From assembly GCF_005116665.1 (NCBI RefSeq), contig NZ_SWCJ01000004.1, forward strand, positions 345,847 through 409,846: a stretch of 64,000 nucleotides of DNA. Direction: 5' to 3'. This document shows, in pieces, positions 8,343 through 17,407 of the stretch. The position numbers and the translations under genes were made by a program. This stretch comes from Ferrimonas aestuarii. Its GTDB lineage: Bacteria > Pseudomonadota > Gammaproteobacteria > Enterobacterales > Shewanellaceae. Position 1 is the first letter of the stretch; every line of letters begins with the position of its first letter. The notes below the pieces were generated by a model. That model saw only the letters and a program-made list of their open reading frames with translations, was not told where the DNA came from and ran no database searches.

Positions 8343-9340
8343 TCTGCCTCCTTAAGCTGTGCGCTGGTTTCAGACACAGACACCCAAATTCGATAGTTAA
8401 CCGCCACCGTCGTCAGCAACAACAATGCCGCTACGCCATTGTGGGCCACAGCGATGGCCAGCGGCAGTTGCCAAACTACGTTGGCTAAGCCCAGCCCAAC
8501 CTGAACTAGGGTTAACAGGGCCAGTGCACCTGCCAACTGACGTTGATGTCGCCATAACTTAAAGGCCAAAGTCAGCAGCAGCAGAGCGGTGACCACCGCC
8601 CAGATGCGATGACTCACATGGATGGTCATCCGCGCCGCCCAATCTAAAGTGCCGAACTCATAACTGTGCGCCGGCGGTTGTATGGGCTGAAAGCCGGCGG
8701 CGAAGTCCAAGCGTTCCTGCCAGCCGGGTTCACACAGGGGGAATTCCGTACAAGCCAGGGCTGCGTAATTGGCAGAGGTCCAGCCTCCAAGGGCGATCTG
8801 AACAACCAACGCCAACAGGGCCACGACGGCCAATCGGCTGCCCAGAAAACCAAGCCGAGGTAAAGATTGACGGCGTAGCCACAATAGCCCCAATAGGCAA
8901 AAGAGGGAGAAACCGCCGAGCAGGTGCCCCATGACGATAACTGGCATTAAATTCAAGGTTACGGTCCACATCCCCAGCGCCCCCTGAAACAGCACCAAAG
9001 CAAACAGGGCTAAGCCATGGCCGCGCTGAGGCGTAGACCAACTTTTGACGGCAATGATGATGATCAGCAGACCTAGGATAGAAGCGATGTATCTGTGCCC
9101 CATCTCTGCCCACGCTTTGGCAACCTCCAGAGGCCGCTCGGGAAAACGCGCTTCGGCAACCGCTTGATTGGCCTTTGCCTGTATCGGCGTTGCATAACCG
9201 TAACAGCCAGGCCAATCCGGACAGCCCAGCCCCGCATCCGTAAGCCGAGTAAACGCACCAACCACAATCACCAGCAACGCGAGGGTCATGGTGGCCACAA
9301 TCCAACCATTTATTGAGGCAAACCAAGGTTTCATCTTCAC
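8336..9340 (-). CDS. ctaA: haem A synthase (COX15/CtaA family)
   Basis: Eight-helix membrane protein of 334 residues with the family signature near the N-terminus ([21 protein letters not shown], with the two loop cysteines), EMGHRYIAS with the first haem-ligand His, and the second half repeating the pattern ([28 protein letters not shown]). It oxidises the methyl group of haem O to formyl, giving haem A for the caa3-type oxidase encoded alongside. It lies 3 bases after the Sco-like gene and overlaps cyoE. Confidence 0.94.
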   Translation of the reverse strand: MKMKPWFASINGWIVATMTLALLVIVVGAFTRLTDAGLGCPDWPGCYGYATPIQAKANQAVAEARFPERPLEVAKAWAEMGHRYIASILGLLIIIIAVKSWSTPQRGHGLALFALVLFQGALGMWTVTLNLMPVIVMGHLLGGFSLFCLLGLLWLRRQSLPRLGFLGSRLAVVALLALVVQIALGGWTSANYAALACTEFPLCEPGWQERLDFAAGFQPIQPPAHSYEFGTLDWAARMTIHVSHRIWAVVTALLLLTLAFKLWRHQRQLAGALALLTLVQVGLGLANVVWQLPLAIAVAHNGVAALLLLTTVAVNYRIWVSVSETSAQLKEAEC

Positions 9341-9343
9341 CCC

Positions 9344-9886
9344 CTACCCGATTCGAGACAGCTTAAGCAGCTTACGCAGATCCGCCAGCACGTCTTTGGC
9401 TTGTAGAATCTGCTGCTCTTTGTCTTCCACTAGGGGATAGGCCATCACCCACTGCCCCATGGGGTCGACGATCACCAAGTTGTAGGGTGCCAGCGCCGTC
9501 GCCGTCGCCCCATTCGCCACTTCAAATTCGAATCGGCGTGCCGACAGGTGCTGCTCTAGCTTGGTATCAACCTGTTGCTCATGAAACACCACTGGTACTA
9601 AGCGATCCTGTTCACGCCCCAGAGCCAATAGGGTTTGCTGCATGGCGGTCAAGGTGTCTTCACAGACTTGGCGACAATCACTTGGCAGTAAGGTGAGCAA
9701 CTGCCAGTGTTGCTCGGCGGGATTGGCTTGGTTAAAGGTGTGATAGTTGGTATTGGCAAGCAGTGTGCCTTTGTTGGTCACGCCGCCTTGGTACCAACCT
9801 TGAGACAGATACAGGTACGCCAGTAGCACCGGTGCGATAAAGACCCCAGATAAGATCAGTAAGGTATAGCGGTTGCGGGAGTTCAT
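9344..9886 (-). CDS. membrane-anchored Sco-like protein lacking the copper His
   Basis: A 180-residue protein with one N-terminal helix (about residues 7-27) and a periplasmic thioredoxin-like part. It keeps a CxxxC pair (CRQVC, Cys71 and Cys75) in the place where Sco has CPDVC, and a strand NLVIVDPMGQWVMAY matching Sco [15 protein letters not shown], but the His that completes the Sco copper site is absent. Inference: a diverged Sco-type thiol-disulfide or assembly factor for the oxidase. It lies between surf1 and ctaA in the assembly operon, where Shewanella-type genomes carry a conserved hypothetical protein. Confidence 0.75.
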   Translation of the reverse strand: MNSRNRYTLLILSGVFIAPVLLAYLYLSQGWYQGGVTNKGTLLANTNYHTFNQANPAEQHWQLLTLLPSDCRQVCEDTLTAMQQTLLALGREQDRLVPVVFHEQQVDTKLEQHLSARRFEFEVANGATATALAPYNLVIVDPMGQWVMAYPLVEDKEQQILQAKDVLADLRKLLKLSRIG

Positions 9887-10009
9887 GGTTGCTCCTCTCT
9901 GATGAGGTGCGCAGGCGTGCAGCCAAACGCAATTTCAAGTTCCTCCCCCATTACCGCTAGGAGAGACTGCTCACTTCTATTCATTCACTTTTGAGGACTG
10001 TTGCTAATC

Positions 10010-10765
10010 TCAACGCCCCGTTTCGGTTTGTGGTTCGCAAACACTGCGGCGAATTAATATCGCCGCAATCACCAACCACGCGATGGCCAAGCCAAACCAC
10101 TGCAAGGCATAGCCTTGATGCTTCTCAGGGCTCAGGCTTATGGGCTGCCAACGTCGAGGAAAGCCAAGCTGAGCAGGCTCCTCAACCATCACCAACCACG
10201 GCAGTATCCGCTGCCCAAGTTGCGCTTCCAGCTCAGTAAAATTCACCGCTTGAATACGGGTGGCCCCAGATAGGTTCTCCTCCAGCAACGAGCTGGATAA
10301 TGGGTTAACACCGGGACGATACAAGCGCCCTTCGATCGCCAATTTGTCCGCAACTTCGGGCAAATCCGGTAACACTCGACGGTCGTTACCCGCAGCCACA
10401 AACCCGAGTTCTAACAACAACCAAGGCTGTCCTGGAGCCACCTCTACCGGCAGTAACCACTGATAACCCACCTTGCCCTCAAAGGTGCGATTATCCAGTA
10501 ACAGGCTCTGCTGCGGCTGGGACGTTACCTTAGTCACCAATCGAGTTCCTGCTAGGTCGGCATCGGCTTGCAATAGCAACTCGGTCCAACTCAGTTGCTG
10601 CTGTCCCTGCATCTCGAGTTGCTGCATTAACGCCAGCTTCTCTTCGCCACGGCTTAACTGCCACAGGCCTAACTTGACCAGCAGGGCAAATCCCATCACA
10701 GTAATGAACACTAACCCTAACCGTTTCAATGCCACCTCTGCTGTACCGGAATTGAGCCTAATCAC
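10010..10765 (-). CDS. SURF1-family oxidase assembly protein
   Basis: Protein of 251 residues with two transmembrane helices at the ends (about 15-30 and 222-240) and a periplasmic domain between, as in SURF1/Shy1. Recognisable family pieces are FALLVKLGLWQLSRGEEK at the N-terminus, the GTRLV..LLLDNRTFEGKVGYQWL region and the C-terminal HQGYALQWFGLAIAWLV. SURF1 helps insert haem A into subunit I. It heads the assembly genes and is divergent from the small DUF2909 gene, 25 bases away. Confidence 0.92.
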   Translation of the reverse strand: MIRLNSGTAEVALKRLGLVFITVMGFALLVKLGLWQLSRGEEKLALMQQLEMQGQQQLSWTELLLQADADLAGTRLVTKVTSQPQQSLLLDNRTFEGKVGYQWLLPVEVAPGQPWLLLELGFVAAGNDRRVLPDLPEVADKLAIEGRLYRPGVNPLSSSLLEENLSGATRIQAVNFTELEAQLGQRILPWLVMVEEPAQLGFPRRWQPISLSPEKHQGYALQWFGLAIAWLVIAAILIRRSVCEPQTETGR

Positions 10766-10790
10766 TCACGAACACTCATGAGGGACAGCC

Positions 10791-11006
10791 ATGCCTTTGC
10801 TCTTCAAACTCGTTATTGTCGGCCTATTATTGGTGATCATTTTTAATCTGGGTCGAGCCCTAGTGATGATGCTCAAAGAGGGCGACAACGCGCGCCCCAT
10901 GAGCCACTATCTCGGCCGCAGGGTTGGGCTATCCGCCATGATCATCATCCTGTTGCTGATCGCCATGGCTGCAGGCTGGATCACCCCAAACCCCCGTCCG
11001 TACTAA
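10791..11006 (+). CDS. DUF2909-family small membrane protein
   Basis: A 71-residue protein with two hydrophobic helices (about 5-23 and 46-64) around a polar loop (KEGDNARPMSHYLGRRVGLS), the layout of DUF2909 proteins found within cytochrome oxidase loci of Pseudomonas and Shewanella. It is the only plus-strand gene in the oxidase locus, squeezed between surf1 and coxC. A subunit-like or assembly role is suggested by position only. Confidence 0.8.
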   Translation: MPLLFKLVIVGLLLVIIFNLGRALVMMLKEGDNARPMSHYLGRRVGLSAMIIILLLIAMAAGWITPNPRPY

Positions 11007-11009
11007 CTT

Positions 11010-11882
11010 CTAAAGGATGTAGACAAAAATAAACAGCAGCAGCCACACCACATCCACAAAGTGCCAATACCAACTGCTGGCCTGAAAACCAAAATGCTGC
11101 TGCGGCGTAAAGTGGCCTTTCATCACTCGGAAAAACATCACAATCAACATGATGGTGCCCAAGGTTACGTGCAGGCCGTGAAAACCGGTCAACAGGAAGA
11201 AGGTATTGCCATAGATGCCGGAGCTTAAAGTCAGGTTCATCTCTTGATAGGCGTGAACGTACTCCTCAACCTGAAGCACCAAGAAGCCTAAGCCAAGCAC
11301 AATAGTTGCCCCTAACCACAGCTTCAATTGCTGGCGCTTGTCCTGCTCCAAACCCACATGAGCAAAGTGCAGCGTGATGGATGAGGTAAGCAGAATCAGG
11401 GTGTTATAGAGAGGTAGACCCTGCCAGCCCATGGCTTCGGTAGTTTGTCCCGAAGGCGTTACCACCAAGGGCCAAATCGCTTCGAAGCCGGGCCATAGCA
11501 CTTCGCTGGTCATGGCATTGTTGCCTTCACCACCGAGCCAAGGCACCGCCACCATACGTGCGTAGAACAGCGCCCCAAAGAAGGCGCCAAAGAACATCAC
11601 CTCCGAGAAGATGAACCAGGACATGCCCTGACGGAAAGAACGATCCATCTGCTTGGAGTACATGCCCGCCATCGATTCGTCGATGACGTTCTTAAACCAA
11701 CCCACCACCATCACCACGATGACCGCAATGCCAGACAGCAGCACGTAGCCAAAGATGCCGGTATCACCACTTTTCAAGCCACCGACGTAATTGCCAGCAC
11801 CCAATGCAATGAGAAACAGACCGATGGCACCAACAATGGGCCAATAGCTCTGCTCAGGAACGTAATATTTTTCATGCTTCAT
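11010..11882 (-). CDS. coxC: cytochrome c oxidase subunit III
   Basis: Seven-helix subunit III of 290 residues, with typical sequences SYWPIVGAIGLF, FFGALFYARM, THFAHVGLEQDKR-like and GFHGLHVTLGTIMLIVM near the end, then the closing WYWHFVDVVWLLLFIFVYIL. Part of the core of the aa3/caa3 oxidase, last gene of the coxB-coxA-ctaG-coxC transcription unit. It overlaps ctaG by 4 bases and its stop lies 3 bases from the convergent DUF2909 stop. Confidence 0.95.
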   Translation of the reverse strand: MKHEKYYVPEQSYWPIVGAIGLFLIALGAGNYVGGLKSGDTGIFGYVLLSGIAVIVVMVVGWFKNVIDESMAGMYSKQMDRSFRQGMSWFIFSEVMFFGAFFGALFYARMVAVPWLGGEGNNAMTSEVLWPGFEAIWPLVVTPSGQTTEAMGWQGLPLYNTLILLTSSITLHFAHVGLEQDKRQQLKLWLGATIVLGLGFLVLQVEEYVHAYQEMNLTLSSGIYGNTFFLLTGFHGLHVTLGTIMLIVMFFRVMKGHFTPQQHFGFQASSWYWHFVDVVWLLLFIFVYIL

Positions 11883-12472
11883 TCTGATAATTCCTTATCA
11901 AGTTCTGAAGTCGCCTCTTTAGCACTGACTTTGTCAGTGACGTTGTAGAGGGTGTATGACAGGGTCAAGGTGTGAATCTCTTCCGGCAGCGCCGGATCCA
12001 GATAGAACAGCAGCGGCATCTCTACCGATTCGCCACCTTTAAGGGGCTGATGGTTAAAACAAAAACACTCTATCTTGGAGAAATACAGCGCGCCGGTTCC
12101 CGGAGAAACCGAAGGCACCGCCTGACCAATAATGTCTTGTTGAGAACGGTTCTGTGCCAGAAACGCCACCTGTTTGGTTTCACCCGGATGCACCTGAATG
12201 CGATTAACCTGAGGCTCAAACTTCCAAGGCATATTGCTGTGCACAGAAGTGACAAACTCCACCGTCACCAATCTCTGGCGATCGACTTCGCCGCTTTGAC
12301 TGGCGGCGGTGGTGCTGGTTTTGCCATTGATGCCAGTAACTTCACAAAACACGTCGTATAAAGGCACTAGAGCAAAACCAAAACCAAACATCGCCAACGT
12401 CACCAACAGCAGGCGTTTTACTAGCCTACTGTTGGCGTCTTTTGGCTTAGACGGCTGCGCAGGGCCGCTCAT
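11879..12472 (-). CDS. ctaG: cytochrome c oxidase assembly protein CtaG/Cox11
   Basis: Cox11-family protein of 197 residues: one N-terminal helix (about 18-38, ending FALVPLYDVFCEVTGINGK) and an immunoglobulin-like periplasmic domain with the copper-binding ECFCFNHQPL motif. It delivers copper to the CuB site of subunit I. It follows coxA with a one-base overlap and overlaps coxC by four bases. Confidence 0.93.
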   Translation of the reverse strand: MSGPAQPSKPKDANSRLVKRLLLVTLAMFGFGFALVPLYDVFCEVTGINGKTSTTAASQSGEVDRQRLVTVEFVTSVHSNMPWKFEPQVNRIQVHPGETKQVAFLAQNRSQQDIIGQAVPSVSPGTGALYFSKIECFCFNHQPLKGGESVEMPLLFYLDPALPEEIHTLTLSYTLYNVTDKVSAKEATSELDKELSE

Positions 12473-14082
12473 TATTTCACCTCAGGCGGGGTATCGAAGG
12501 TATGCAGCGGCGCTGGCGACGCCACGGTCCACTCCAAGCCTTCCGCCCCGTCCCAAGGTTTGGCTTGCGCTTTCTCACCACCGCGAATGCACTTGATCAC
12601 CAAGGCGAGGAAGATGAGTTGCGACAAACCAAAGGCGAACCCACCGATGGAGACAATTTGGTTGATATCAGCAAACTGCAGCGCGTAATCAGGAATACGG
12701 CGCGGCATTCCCGCTAAGCCTAAGAAGTGCATTGGGAAGAACAGCACGTTGACCGAGATAATCGAGCACCAGAAGTGCCACTTCGCCAACGTTTCGCTGT
12801 ACATGTGACCGGTCCATTTCGGCAACCAGTAGTACGCTCCCGCCATGATGGAGAACACCGCTCCAGTCACCAACACGTAGTGGAAGTGAGCCACCACAAA
12901 ATAGGTGTCGTGGTACTGGAAATCCACAGGGGTAATTGCCAGCATCAAGCCCGACAAGCCACCAATGGTAAACAGCACGATGAAAGCCAAGGCGAACATC
13001 ATCGGGGCTTCAAAGCTGATGGAACCACGCCACATGGTGGCTACCCAGTTAAATACCTTCACCCCAGTCGGCACCGAAATCAGCATGGTGCAGTACATAA
13101 AGAACAACTCGGCGGCAACCGGCATCCCTGTGGTGAACATGTGGTGGGCCCACACTAGGAATGACAACAGGGCAATGGAGGCCGTGGCGTACACCATGGA
13201 GGCATACCCAAACAGCTTCTTACGACTGAATGCCGGCACAATGGCTGAGATAATGCCAAACGCTGGCAAGATCATGATGTACACCTCAGGGTGACCAAAG
13301 AACCAGAAGATGTGCTGGAACATCACCGGGTCACCGCCACCGGCGGCATCAAAGAAGCTGGTGGCAAAGTACTTATCGGTCAGCACCATGGTTACCGCGC
13401 CGGCAAGTACTGGCATCACCGCAATCAATAGAAAAGCGGTGATCAACCAGGTCCAGACGAACAGCGGCATCTTCATGTAGGTCATGCCCGGCGCTCGTAG
13501 GTTCATGATGGTCACAATCACGTTGATGGCGCCCATGATGGAGCTGATCCCCATGATGTGGACCGAGAACACGAATAGGGCGGTGGAGTCACCACTGTAG
13601 GTGGTGGATAGAGGCGCATAGAAGGTCCAACCAAAAGCAGGACCGCCTCCCTCCATAAACAGACTGCCCAGTAACATGGCGAAAGCAAACGGCAGAATCC
13701 AGAAGCTCCAGTTATTGAGTCGAGGCAGTGCCATATCTGGCGCGCCAATCATCATTGGAATCATCCAGTTAGCCAATCCAGTAAAGGCGGGCATTACCGC
13801 ACCAAATACCATGATTAGCCCGTGTACCGTGGTCATCTGATTGAAAAAATTCGGCTCAACCAGCTGCAATCCTGGCTCAAACAGCTCCGCACGGATCACC
13901 ATGGCCATGGCGCCGCCAACGAGGAACATGATGAAGCTGAACCACAGATACAAAGAGCCAATCTCTTTATGGTTGGTGGTCAACAGCCAACGCTTTAAGC
14001 CTTTTTGAGGCGCATGATGGTGATCATGAGCCGGAGTTTCGATGTGGCCGACATCGGCCTGATGATCTCTAACTGTTGTCAT
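12472..14082 (-). CDS. coxA: cytochrome c oxidase subunit I
   Basis: Twelve-helix haem-copper oxidase subunit of 536 residues. Haem a ligand His is in [12 protein letters not shown]; the CuB/Tyr motif is in [18 protein letters not shown] (His-Pro-Glu-Val-Tyr), followed by HHMFTTG and the closing haem ligands in [12 protein letters not shown]. The HPEVY sequence and the K- and D-channel residues make this an A-type enzyme. I place the start at 14082: GAGG lies five bases upstream and overlaps the coxB stop. A longer frame from 14112 adds ten residues running into coxB. Confidence 0.95.
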   Translation of the reverse strand: MTTVRDHQADVGHIETPAHDHHHAPQKGLKRWLLTTNHKEIGSLYLWFSFIMFLVGGAMAMVIRAELFEPGLQLVEPNFFNQMTTVHGLIMVFGAVMPAFTGLANWMIPMMIGAPDMALPRLNNWSFWILPFAFAMLLGSLFMEGGGPAFGWTFYAPLSTTYSGDSTALFVFSVHIMGISSIMGAINVIVTIMNLRAPGMTYMKMPLFVWTWLITAFLLIAVMPVLAGAVTMVLTDKYFATSFFDAAGGGDPVMFQHIFWFFGHPEVYIMILPAFGIISAIVPAFSRKKLFGYASMVYATASIALLSFLVWAHHMFTTGMPVAAELFFMYCTMLISVPTGVKVFNWVATMWRGSISFEAPMMFALAFIVLFTIGGLSGLMLAITPVDFQYHDTYFVVAHFHYVLVTGAVFSIMAGAYYWLPKWTGHMYSETLAKWHFWCSIISVNVLFFPMHFLGLAGMPRRIPDYALQFADINQIVSIGGFAFGLSQLIFLALVIKCIRGGEKAQAKPWDGAEGLEWTVASPAPLHTFDTPPEVK

Positions 14083-14089
14083 GGCTGCC

Positions 14090-15631
14090 TCACTGTCCCT
14101 TAGAGGCGGCAACGTCCGCCGTGGTAACTAGATCGCCGGTGTTGTTATCCCAGGCGTTTCGCTCGTAGGTGATGACCGCAGCCAACTGTCGCTCCGACAA
14201 TTGAGCTGAGAATCCTTGCATCGCAGTTCCAGCTTTGCCATTAAGAACAATGTCGATGTGGGCAGCGACCTCCCCTTTCACCATTGGGCTGTCTTTCAGC
14301 GCGGGGAACGTCGGTGGCAGCCCCATGCCGGTTGGCATGTGGCAAGCACCGCAATAGGTGTTGTAGACCAGCTGACCCTCCGCCATGGCGGTCTCCATGG
14401 TCAAAGGTTCTTGAGATGCTTCAGGTGCAGCAGCTTTCGCTTCGATTGTCTCTTCAGCGACCGCCACTGCTTCAACCGCGGTTTTGGCCTCAGCCTGATT
14501 AGGTTCAGAACTAGATCCACCGCCGGCAACATCCGCAGGTTGAGCGATGTCTCCCATGTTGTTGCCCCACGCATTTCGCTCATAGGTCACCACCGCTGCG
14601 ATCTCTTTAGGCGTCAGCTGAGCCGCAAACGCCTGCATGGCCGTGCCAGGCTTACCGTTCACCACGATGTCGATGTGAGCGGCAATGTCACCCTTAGCGA
14701 TGGGGCTGTCTTTCAGGCCAGGAAATACACCAGGCAACCCCATGCCGTTTGGCATGTGGCAGGCGGCGCAGCGGGCGTTGTAAACCGATTCACCCAGAGT
14801 CATCGACTCTTCCATGGTGAGCGTCTCGTTGAGGGACGCATTTGCAGCCGCCTCCGCTTCGGCAGCCGCTTGCTGCTGATCTGCCAGCCAATTGTCGAAA
14901 TCCGCTTCAGCAAGGACTTCAACCACCACGGGCATGAAGCCATGGTCTTTACCGCACAGCTCCGCACATTGGCCTCGGTAAGTGCCCGGTTTATCCACCT
15001 TGGTCCAAGCTTCGTTGATAAAGCCTGGGTTGGCGTCTTTCTTTACCGCAAACGCTGGCACCCACCAAGAGTGGATAACGTCATCGGAAGTCATCAAGAA
15101 GCGCACTTTGCGATTGGCTGGAATAACCAAAGGCTTATCCACCTCAAGCAGGTAGTTCTCGCCTTTGGCTTCCGCGTCTTTGATTTGAGCTTGGGGAGTG
15201 GACAGTAAGCTGAAAAACTCAACGCCCTTGTCAAAATACTTGTAGTGCCACTTCCATTGAGAGCCCGTCACCTGAATGGTGAGCTCCGATTGGCTAGGAT
15301 CTTCCATGGCCACTAGGGTTTTGGTGGCTGGCACTGCCATCACAATCAAAATCAGGAACGGGATCACCGTCCACAGGATCTCAACCTTGGTGCTTTCATG
15401 GAAATTGGCAGGAACTGCGCCTTTGGACTTACGATGTTTGATCAGCGAATACAGCATGATCCCAAACACCACAGCCGCAATACCACAGCAGATGTAGAAA
15501 ATGGTCATGTGCAGGCCGTAGACCTGCTGACTGATGTCGGTAACACCCGGGGTCAGATTAAAATCCGACACATCGGCGTGCACCCAGACTGGGATAAGCA
15601 AACCTATCACCAGTAGATACAAACTTCTCAC
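14090..15631 (-). CDS. coxB: cytochrome c oxidase subunit II with two haem c domains
   Basis: Subunit II of 513 residues starting at GTG 15631, eight bases after AGAGGAG; a frame from ATG 15664 lacks a ribosome binding site. A signal peptide is followed by two membrane helices, then the CuA domain with C222-x3-C226-x3-H230-x2-M233 ([12 protein letters not shown]) and an upstream His in [11 protein letters not shown]. Two class I cytochrome c domains follow, with CAACH at 288-292 and CGACH at 427-431, each closing with an MQAF or MQGF ligand region and a YERNAW motif. An Ala/Glu-rich linker joins them. One extra haem domain defines caa3 oxidases; two tandem copies, clearly a duplication, are less common. 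It heads the coxB-coxA-ctaG-coxC operon. Confidence 0.95.
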   Translation of the reverse strand: MRSLYLLVIGLLIPVWVHADVSDFNLTPGVTDISQQVYGLHMTIFYICCGIAAVVFGIMLYSLIKHRKSKGAVPANFHESTKVEILWTVIPFLILIVMAVPATKTLVAMEDPSQSELTIQVTGSQWKWHYKYFDKGVEFFSLLSTPQAQIKDAEAKGENYLLEVDKPLVIPANRKVRFLMTSDDVIHSWWVPAFAVKKDANPGFINEAWTKVDKPGTYRGQCAELCGKDHGFMPVVVEVLAEADFDNWLADQQQAAAEAEAAANASLNETLTMEESMTLGESVYNARCAACHMPNGMGLPGVFPGLKDSPIAKGDIAAHIDIVVNGKPGTAMQAFAAQLTPKEIAAVVTYERNAWGNNMGDIAQPADVAGGGSSSEPNQAEAKTAVEAVAVAEETIEAKAAAPEASQEPLTMETAMAEGQLVYNTYCGACHMPTGMGLPPTFPALKDSPMVKGEVAAHIDIVLNGKAGTAMQGFSAQLSERQLAAVITYERNAWDNNTGDLVTTADVAASKGQ

Positions 15632-15650
15632 AACAACGGCTCCTCTGTGT

Positions 15651-15665
15651 ATTGCGTAACGCAAT
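15651..15665 (-). promoter_or_regulatory. perfect palindrome in the coxB leader
   Basis: ATTGCGTAACGCAAT has two perfect 7-base arms about one base and lies 20-34 bases before the coxB GTG. It may be a protein-binding site or a small mRNA hairpin just upstream of the ribosome binding site; no match to a known operator is claimed. Confidence 0.35.
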
Positions 15666-16076
15666 ATCCAGAGAAGAGCAGCACAGTAATTCTCAGCCCT
15701 ATGAAGCTCCCCTCCCCTTATTTATTCGGTTTGGGCAAACTACGGAAACGGCTTATCCCGAGGTTACAGCAGCCTTGTATCTCACTTCATTGTGGCTAAA
15801 CGGAGTTGCGTTCCAACCATTGATGAAATTGATACAACGATTCTTCGATCGTCTGTTTTCTTAACCTAAAGACTAAATTTAGATTGATCAAGATCAAGAA
15901 TCTGATTCAACCCAAAATACCAACTAACTTAGTCTGGAATAGATCCGCAGTGCGCTTTACTTAACTATTGGCTGAAAAATCTAAAAACGCCTAATAAAAA
16001 AGACAAATCAGATTGAATGGAATTCATATTGGCGATCTACCTGCAAATATTTCAGAAGATCGCCCTTTATCTAGGT
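15666..16076. other. coxB upstream regulatory region
   Basis: About 410 bases between coxB and the sulA-like gene, both on the minus strand, with no credible gene. It is AT-rich in its right half and holds a perfect FNR-type box at 15884. I saw no clear sigma70 promoter at the expected distance, so the transcription start of coxB is not assigned. Confidence 0.55.
15884..15897. promoter_or_regulatory. FNR/EtrA-type binding site
   Basis: TTGATCAAGATCAA is an exact match to the FNR consensus TTGAT-N4-ATCAA. It stands about 250 bases upstream of the coxB start and downstream of the sulA-like stop, so coxB is the only sensible target. Control of an oxygen-reducing oxidase by an oxygen-sensing regulator is biologically expected; binding itself is inferred. 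Confidence 0.65.
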
Positions 16077-16544
16077 TTAATGAATCCAATTGCTGCGATG
16101 AGCAGGGATAATTGCATGGGTAAGTGACTGGGAAGGCTTAGGTTGCTGAAACAGGTACCCACGGCATTGCGCCTTCTTACTGGCTAGATTCAGTCGACGC
16201 CAGTCGCGCTCTTCCAGCTTAGGCAACCAAGCAAGCACCGCACTGGCAGTACGACCGGCCAACGCTTGCTCTACCGCCCACTGGCCTTCCAATTCGTCTT
16301 GGCAGCGCACGATCAACAGACGATCCATGGCCACACCCGCTTCTTCTAGAATCGCTTTCCAACCACTGCGAGGTGGGTTTACCAACACCAACCAACGCTG
16401 TTGCTGACTCAGCTCCGCCAGACTGGAAGCCAAAGATTTCAGCGTGCTCAAGCTGCTGTCAAATCGAGTCAGCTTTGACTCAGATTGCCAGTTGCCTTGC
16501 CACAGGCCAGGGTGACGAAACTGCGCTCCATGCTGCACTTTCAT
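16077..16544 (-). CDS. sulA: SulA-like cell division inhibitor
   Basis: A 155-residue protein of the SulA/ImuA RecA-fold group: QRWLVLVNPPR is the phosphate-loop-like strand and turn, and the middle region (MDRLLIVRC, AVEQALAGRTASAVLAWLP) follows the SulA pattern. SulA blocks FtsZ assembly during the SOS response. It directly follows lexA (start and stop overlap by one base), the arrangement found in Shewanella and Pseudomonas, so it is expressed from the two SOS boxes ahead of lexA. Confidence 0.82.
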   Translation of the reverse strand: MKVQHGAQFRHPGLWQGNWQSESKLTRFDSSLSTLKSLASSLAELSQQQRWLVLVNPPRSGWKAILEEAGVAMDRLLIVRCQDELEGQWAVEQALAGRTASAVLAWLPKLEERDWRRLNLASKKAQCRGYLFQQPKPSQSLTHAIIPAHRSNWIH

Positions 16545-17164
16545 TAATGCAATCCTCCATTACGTATCACCCCTACCGCCAAACCTTCAATGGTGAGAGG
16601 TTCCTGCTCCAGATCAACCCGAATCGGTTGATACTCACTGTTCTCGGCGTGCAACAACACGGTGTCGCCGTTGCGTTCAAAACGCTTAACGGTAACGTCA
16701 TCGCCTACGCGCGCTACCACAACCTGACCGTTTCGTGCCTCTTTCTGACTGTGTACCGCCAGTAGATCGCCATCCATGATGCCAATATCGATCATCGAAT
16801 CGCCGCGAACACGCAGTAAATAGTCGGCATTAGGGCTAAACATGCTGGGATCAAGCTGGCAATGTTGTTCAACGTGCTGTTGAGCCAAAATTGGCTCACC
16901 CGCTGCAACCTGACCAATCAGAGGCAAGCCCAGTTGCTCAGGCTCAGGGCCGGTATCCAACAAACGAATGCCGCGAGAGGTACCAGGAACGATCTCGATT
17001 ACTTCTTTCCGAGCTAACGCTTTTAGATGCTCTTCGGCGGCGTTGGCACTACGAAACCCCAACTGCTTGGCAATCTCAGCACGAGTTGGCGGCATGCCAG
17101 TCTCAGCCATGTGGTTACGGATAAGTTCCAGAACTTGAGTTTGCCTTGGGGTTAACGGCTTCAT
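16544..17164 (-). CDS. lexA: LexA repressor
   Basis: The SOS repressor, 206 residues. The winged helix is at 1-65 ([36 protein letters not shown]). The self-cleavage site is Ala88-Gly89 in QVAAGEP, with catalytic Ser123 (GDSMID) and Lys160 (DDVTVKR), all conserved. RecA-stimulated cleavage lifts repression of the SOS genes. Two perfect SOS boxes precede it, so it represses itself and the sulA-like gene that follows. It is divergent from plsB. Confidence 0.97.
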   Translation of the reverse strand: MKPLTPRQTQVLELIRNHMAETGMPPTRAEIAKQLGFRSANAAEEHLKALARKEVIEIVPGTSRGIRLLDTGPEPEQLGLPLIGQVAAGEPILAQQHVEQHCQLDPSMFSPNADYLLRVRGDSMIDIGIMDGDLLAVHSQKEARNGQVVVARVGDDVTVKRFERNGDTVLLHAENSEYQPIRVDLEQEPLTIEGLAVGVIRNGGLH

Positions 17165-17172
17165 ATCTTTAC

Positions 17173-17188
17173 CTGTTTATCTATACAG
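17173..17188 (-). promoter_or_regulatory. SOS box (LexA operator) 1
   Basis: CTGTTTATCTATACAG matches CTGT-N8-ACAG exactly and lies nine bases before the lexA start codon. Confidence 0.92.
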
Positions 17189-17193
17189 TACCA

Positions 17194-17209
17194 CTGTGAG
17201 TATATACAG
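17194..17209 (-). promoter_or_regulatory. SOS box (LexA operator) 2
   Basis: CTGTGAGTATATACAG matches CTGT-N8-ACAG exactly. Its centre is 21 bases from that of the first box, about two helical turns, as in E. coli lexA. Confidence 0.92.
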
Positions 17210-17330
17210 GCCGGTGATAATTTCAACAACTTATTTTGTTTGCGAGTGTCTAGATAAAGCTGAATCACAAGAATGACATGCCAAATCGATGCACCAATTT
17301 CACTCGCTGGGGCATTCGAACCGAGATCAC

Positions 17331-17339
17331 TGCTAAAAT
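17331..17339 (+). promoter_or_regulatory. extended -10 promoter candidate for plsB
   Basis: TGCTAAAAT is an extended -10 element (TGn before TAAAAT) 69 bases upstream of the plsB start; no good -35 hexamer precedes it. Confidence 0.35.
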
Positions 17340-17407
17340 CTGCGCACCTCTAAGGTGCCGAACTGTGGGGTTTCGGTGTATTATCAACGACAATTACAGA
17401 ACCATAA

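Noticed and set aside
12727..13294. Plus-strand open frames opposite coxA
   Set aside because: Antisense shadows of a conserved gene, no ribosome site, no homology visible.
14216..15208. 330-residue plus-strand open frame opposite coxB
   Set aside because: It lies wholly on the antisense of a conserved, motif-complete gene, has no recognisable domain and shows His/Arg-rich composition typical of a reverse frame.
15652..15864. 70-residue plus-strand frame upstream of coxB
   Set aside because: No ribosome site, overlaps the coxB leader and promoter region, composition not protein-like.
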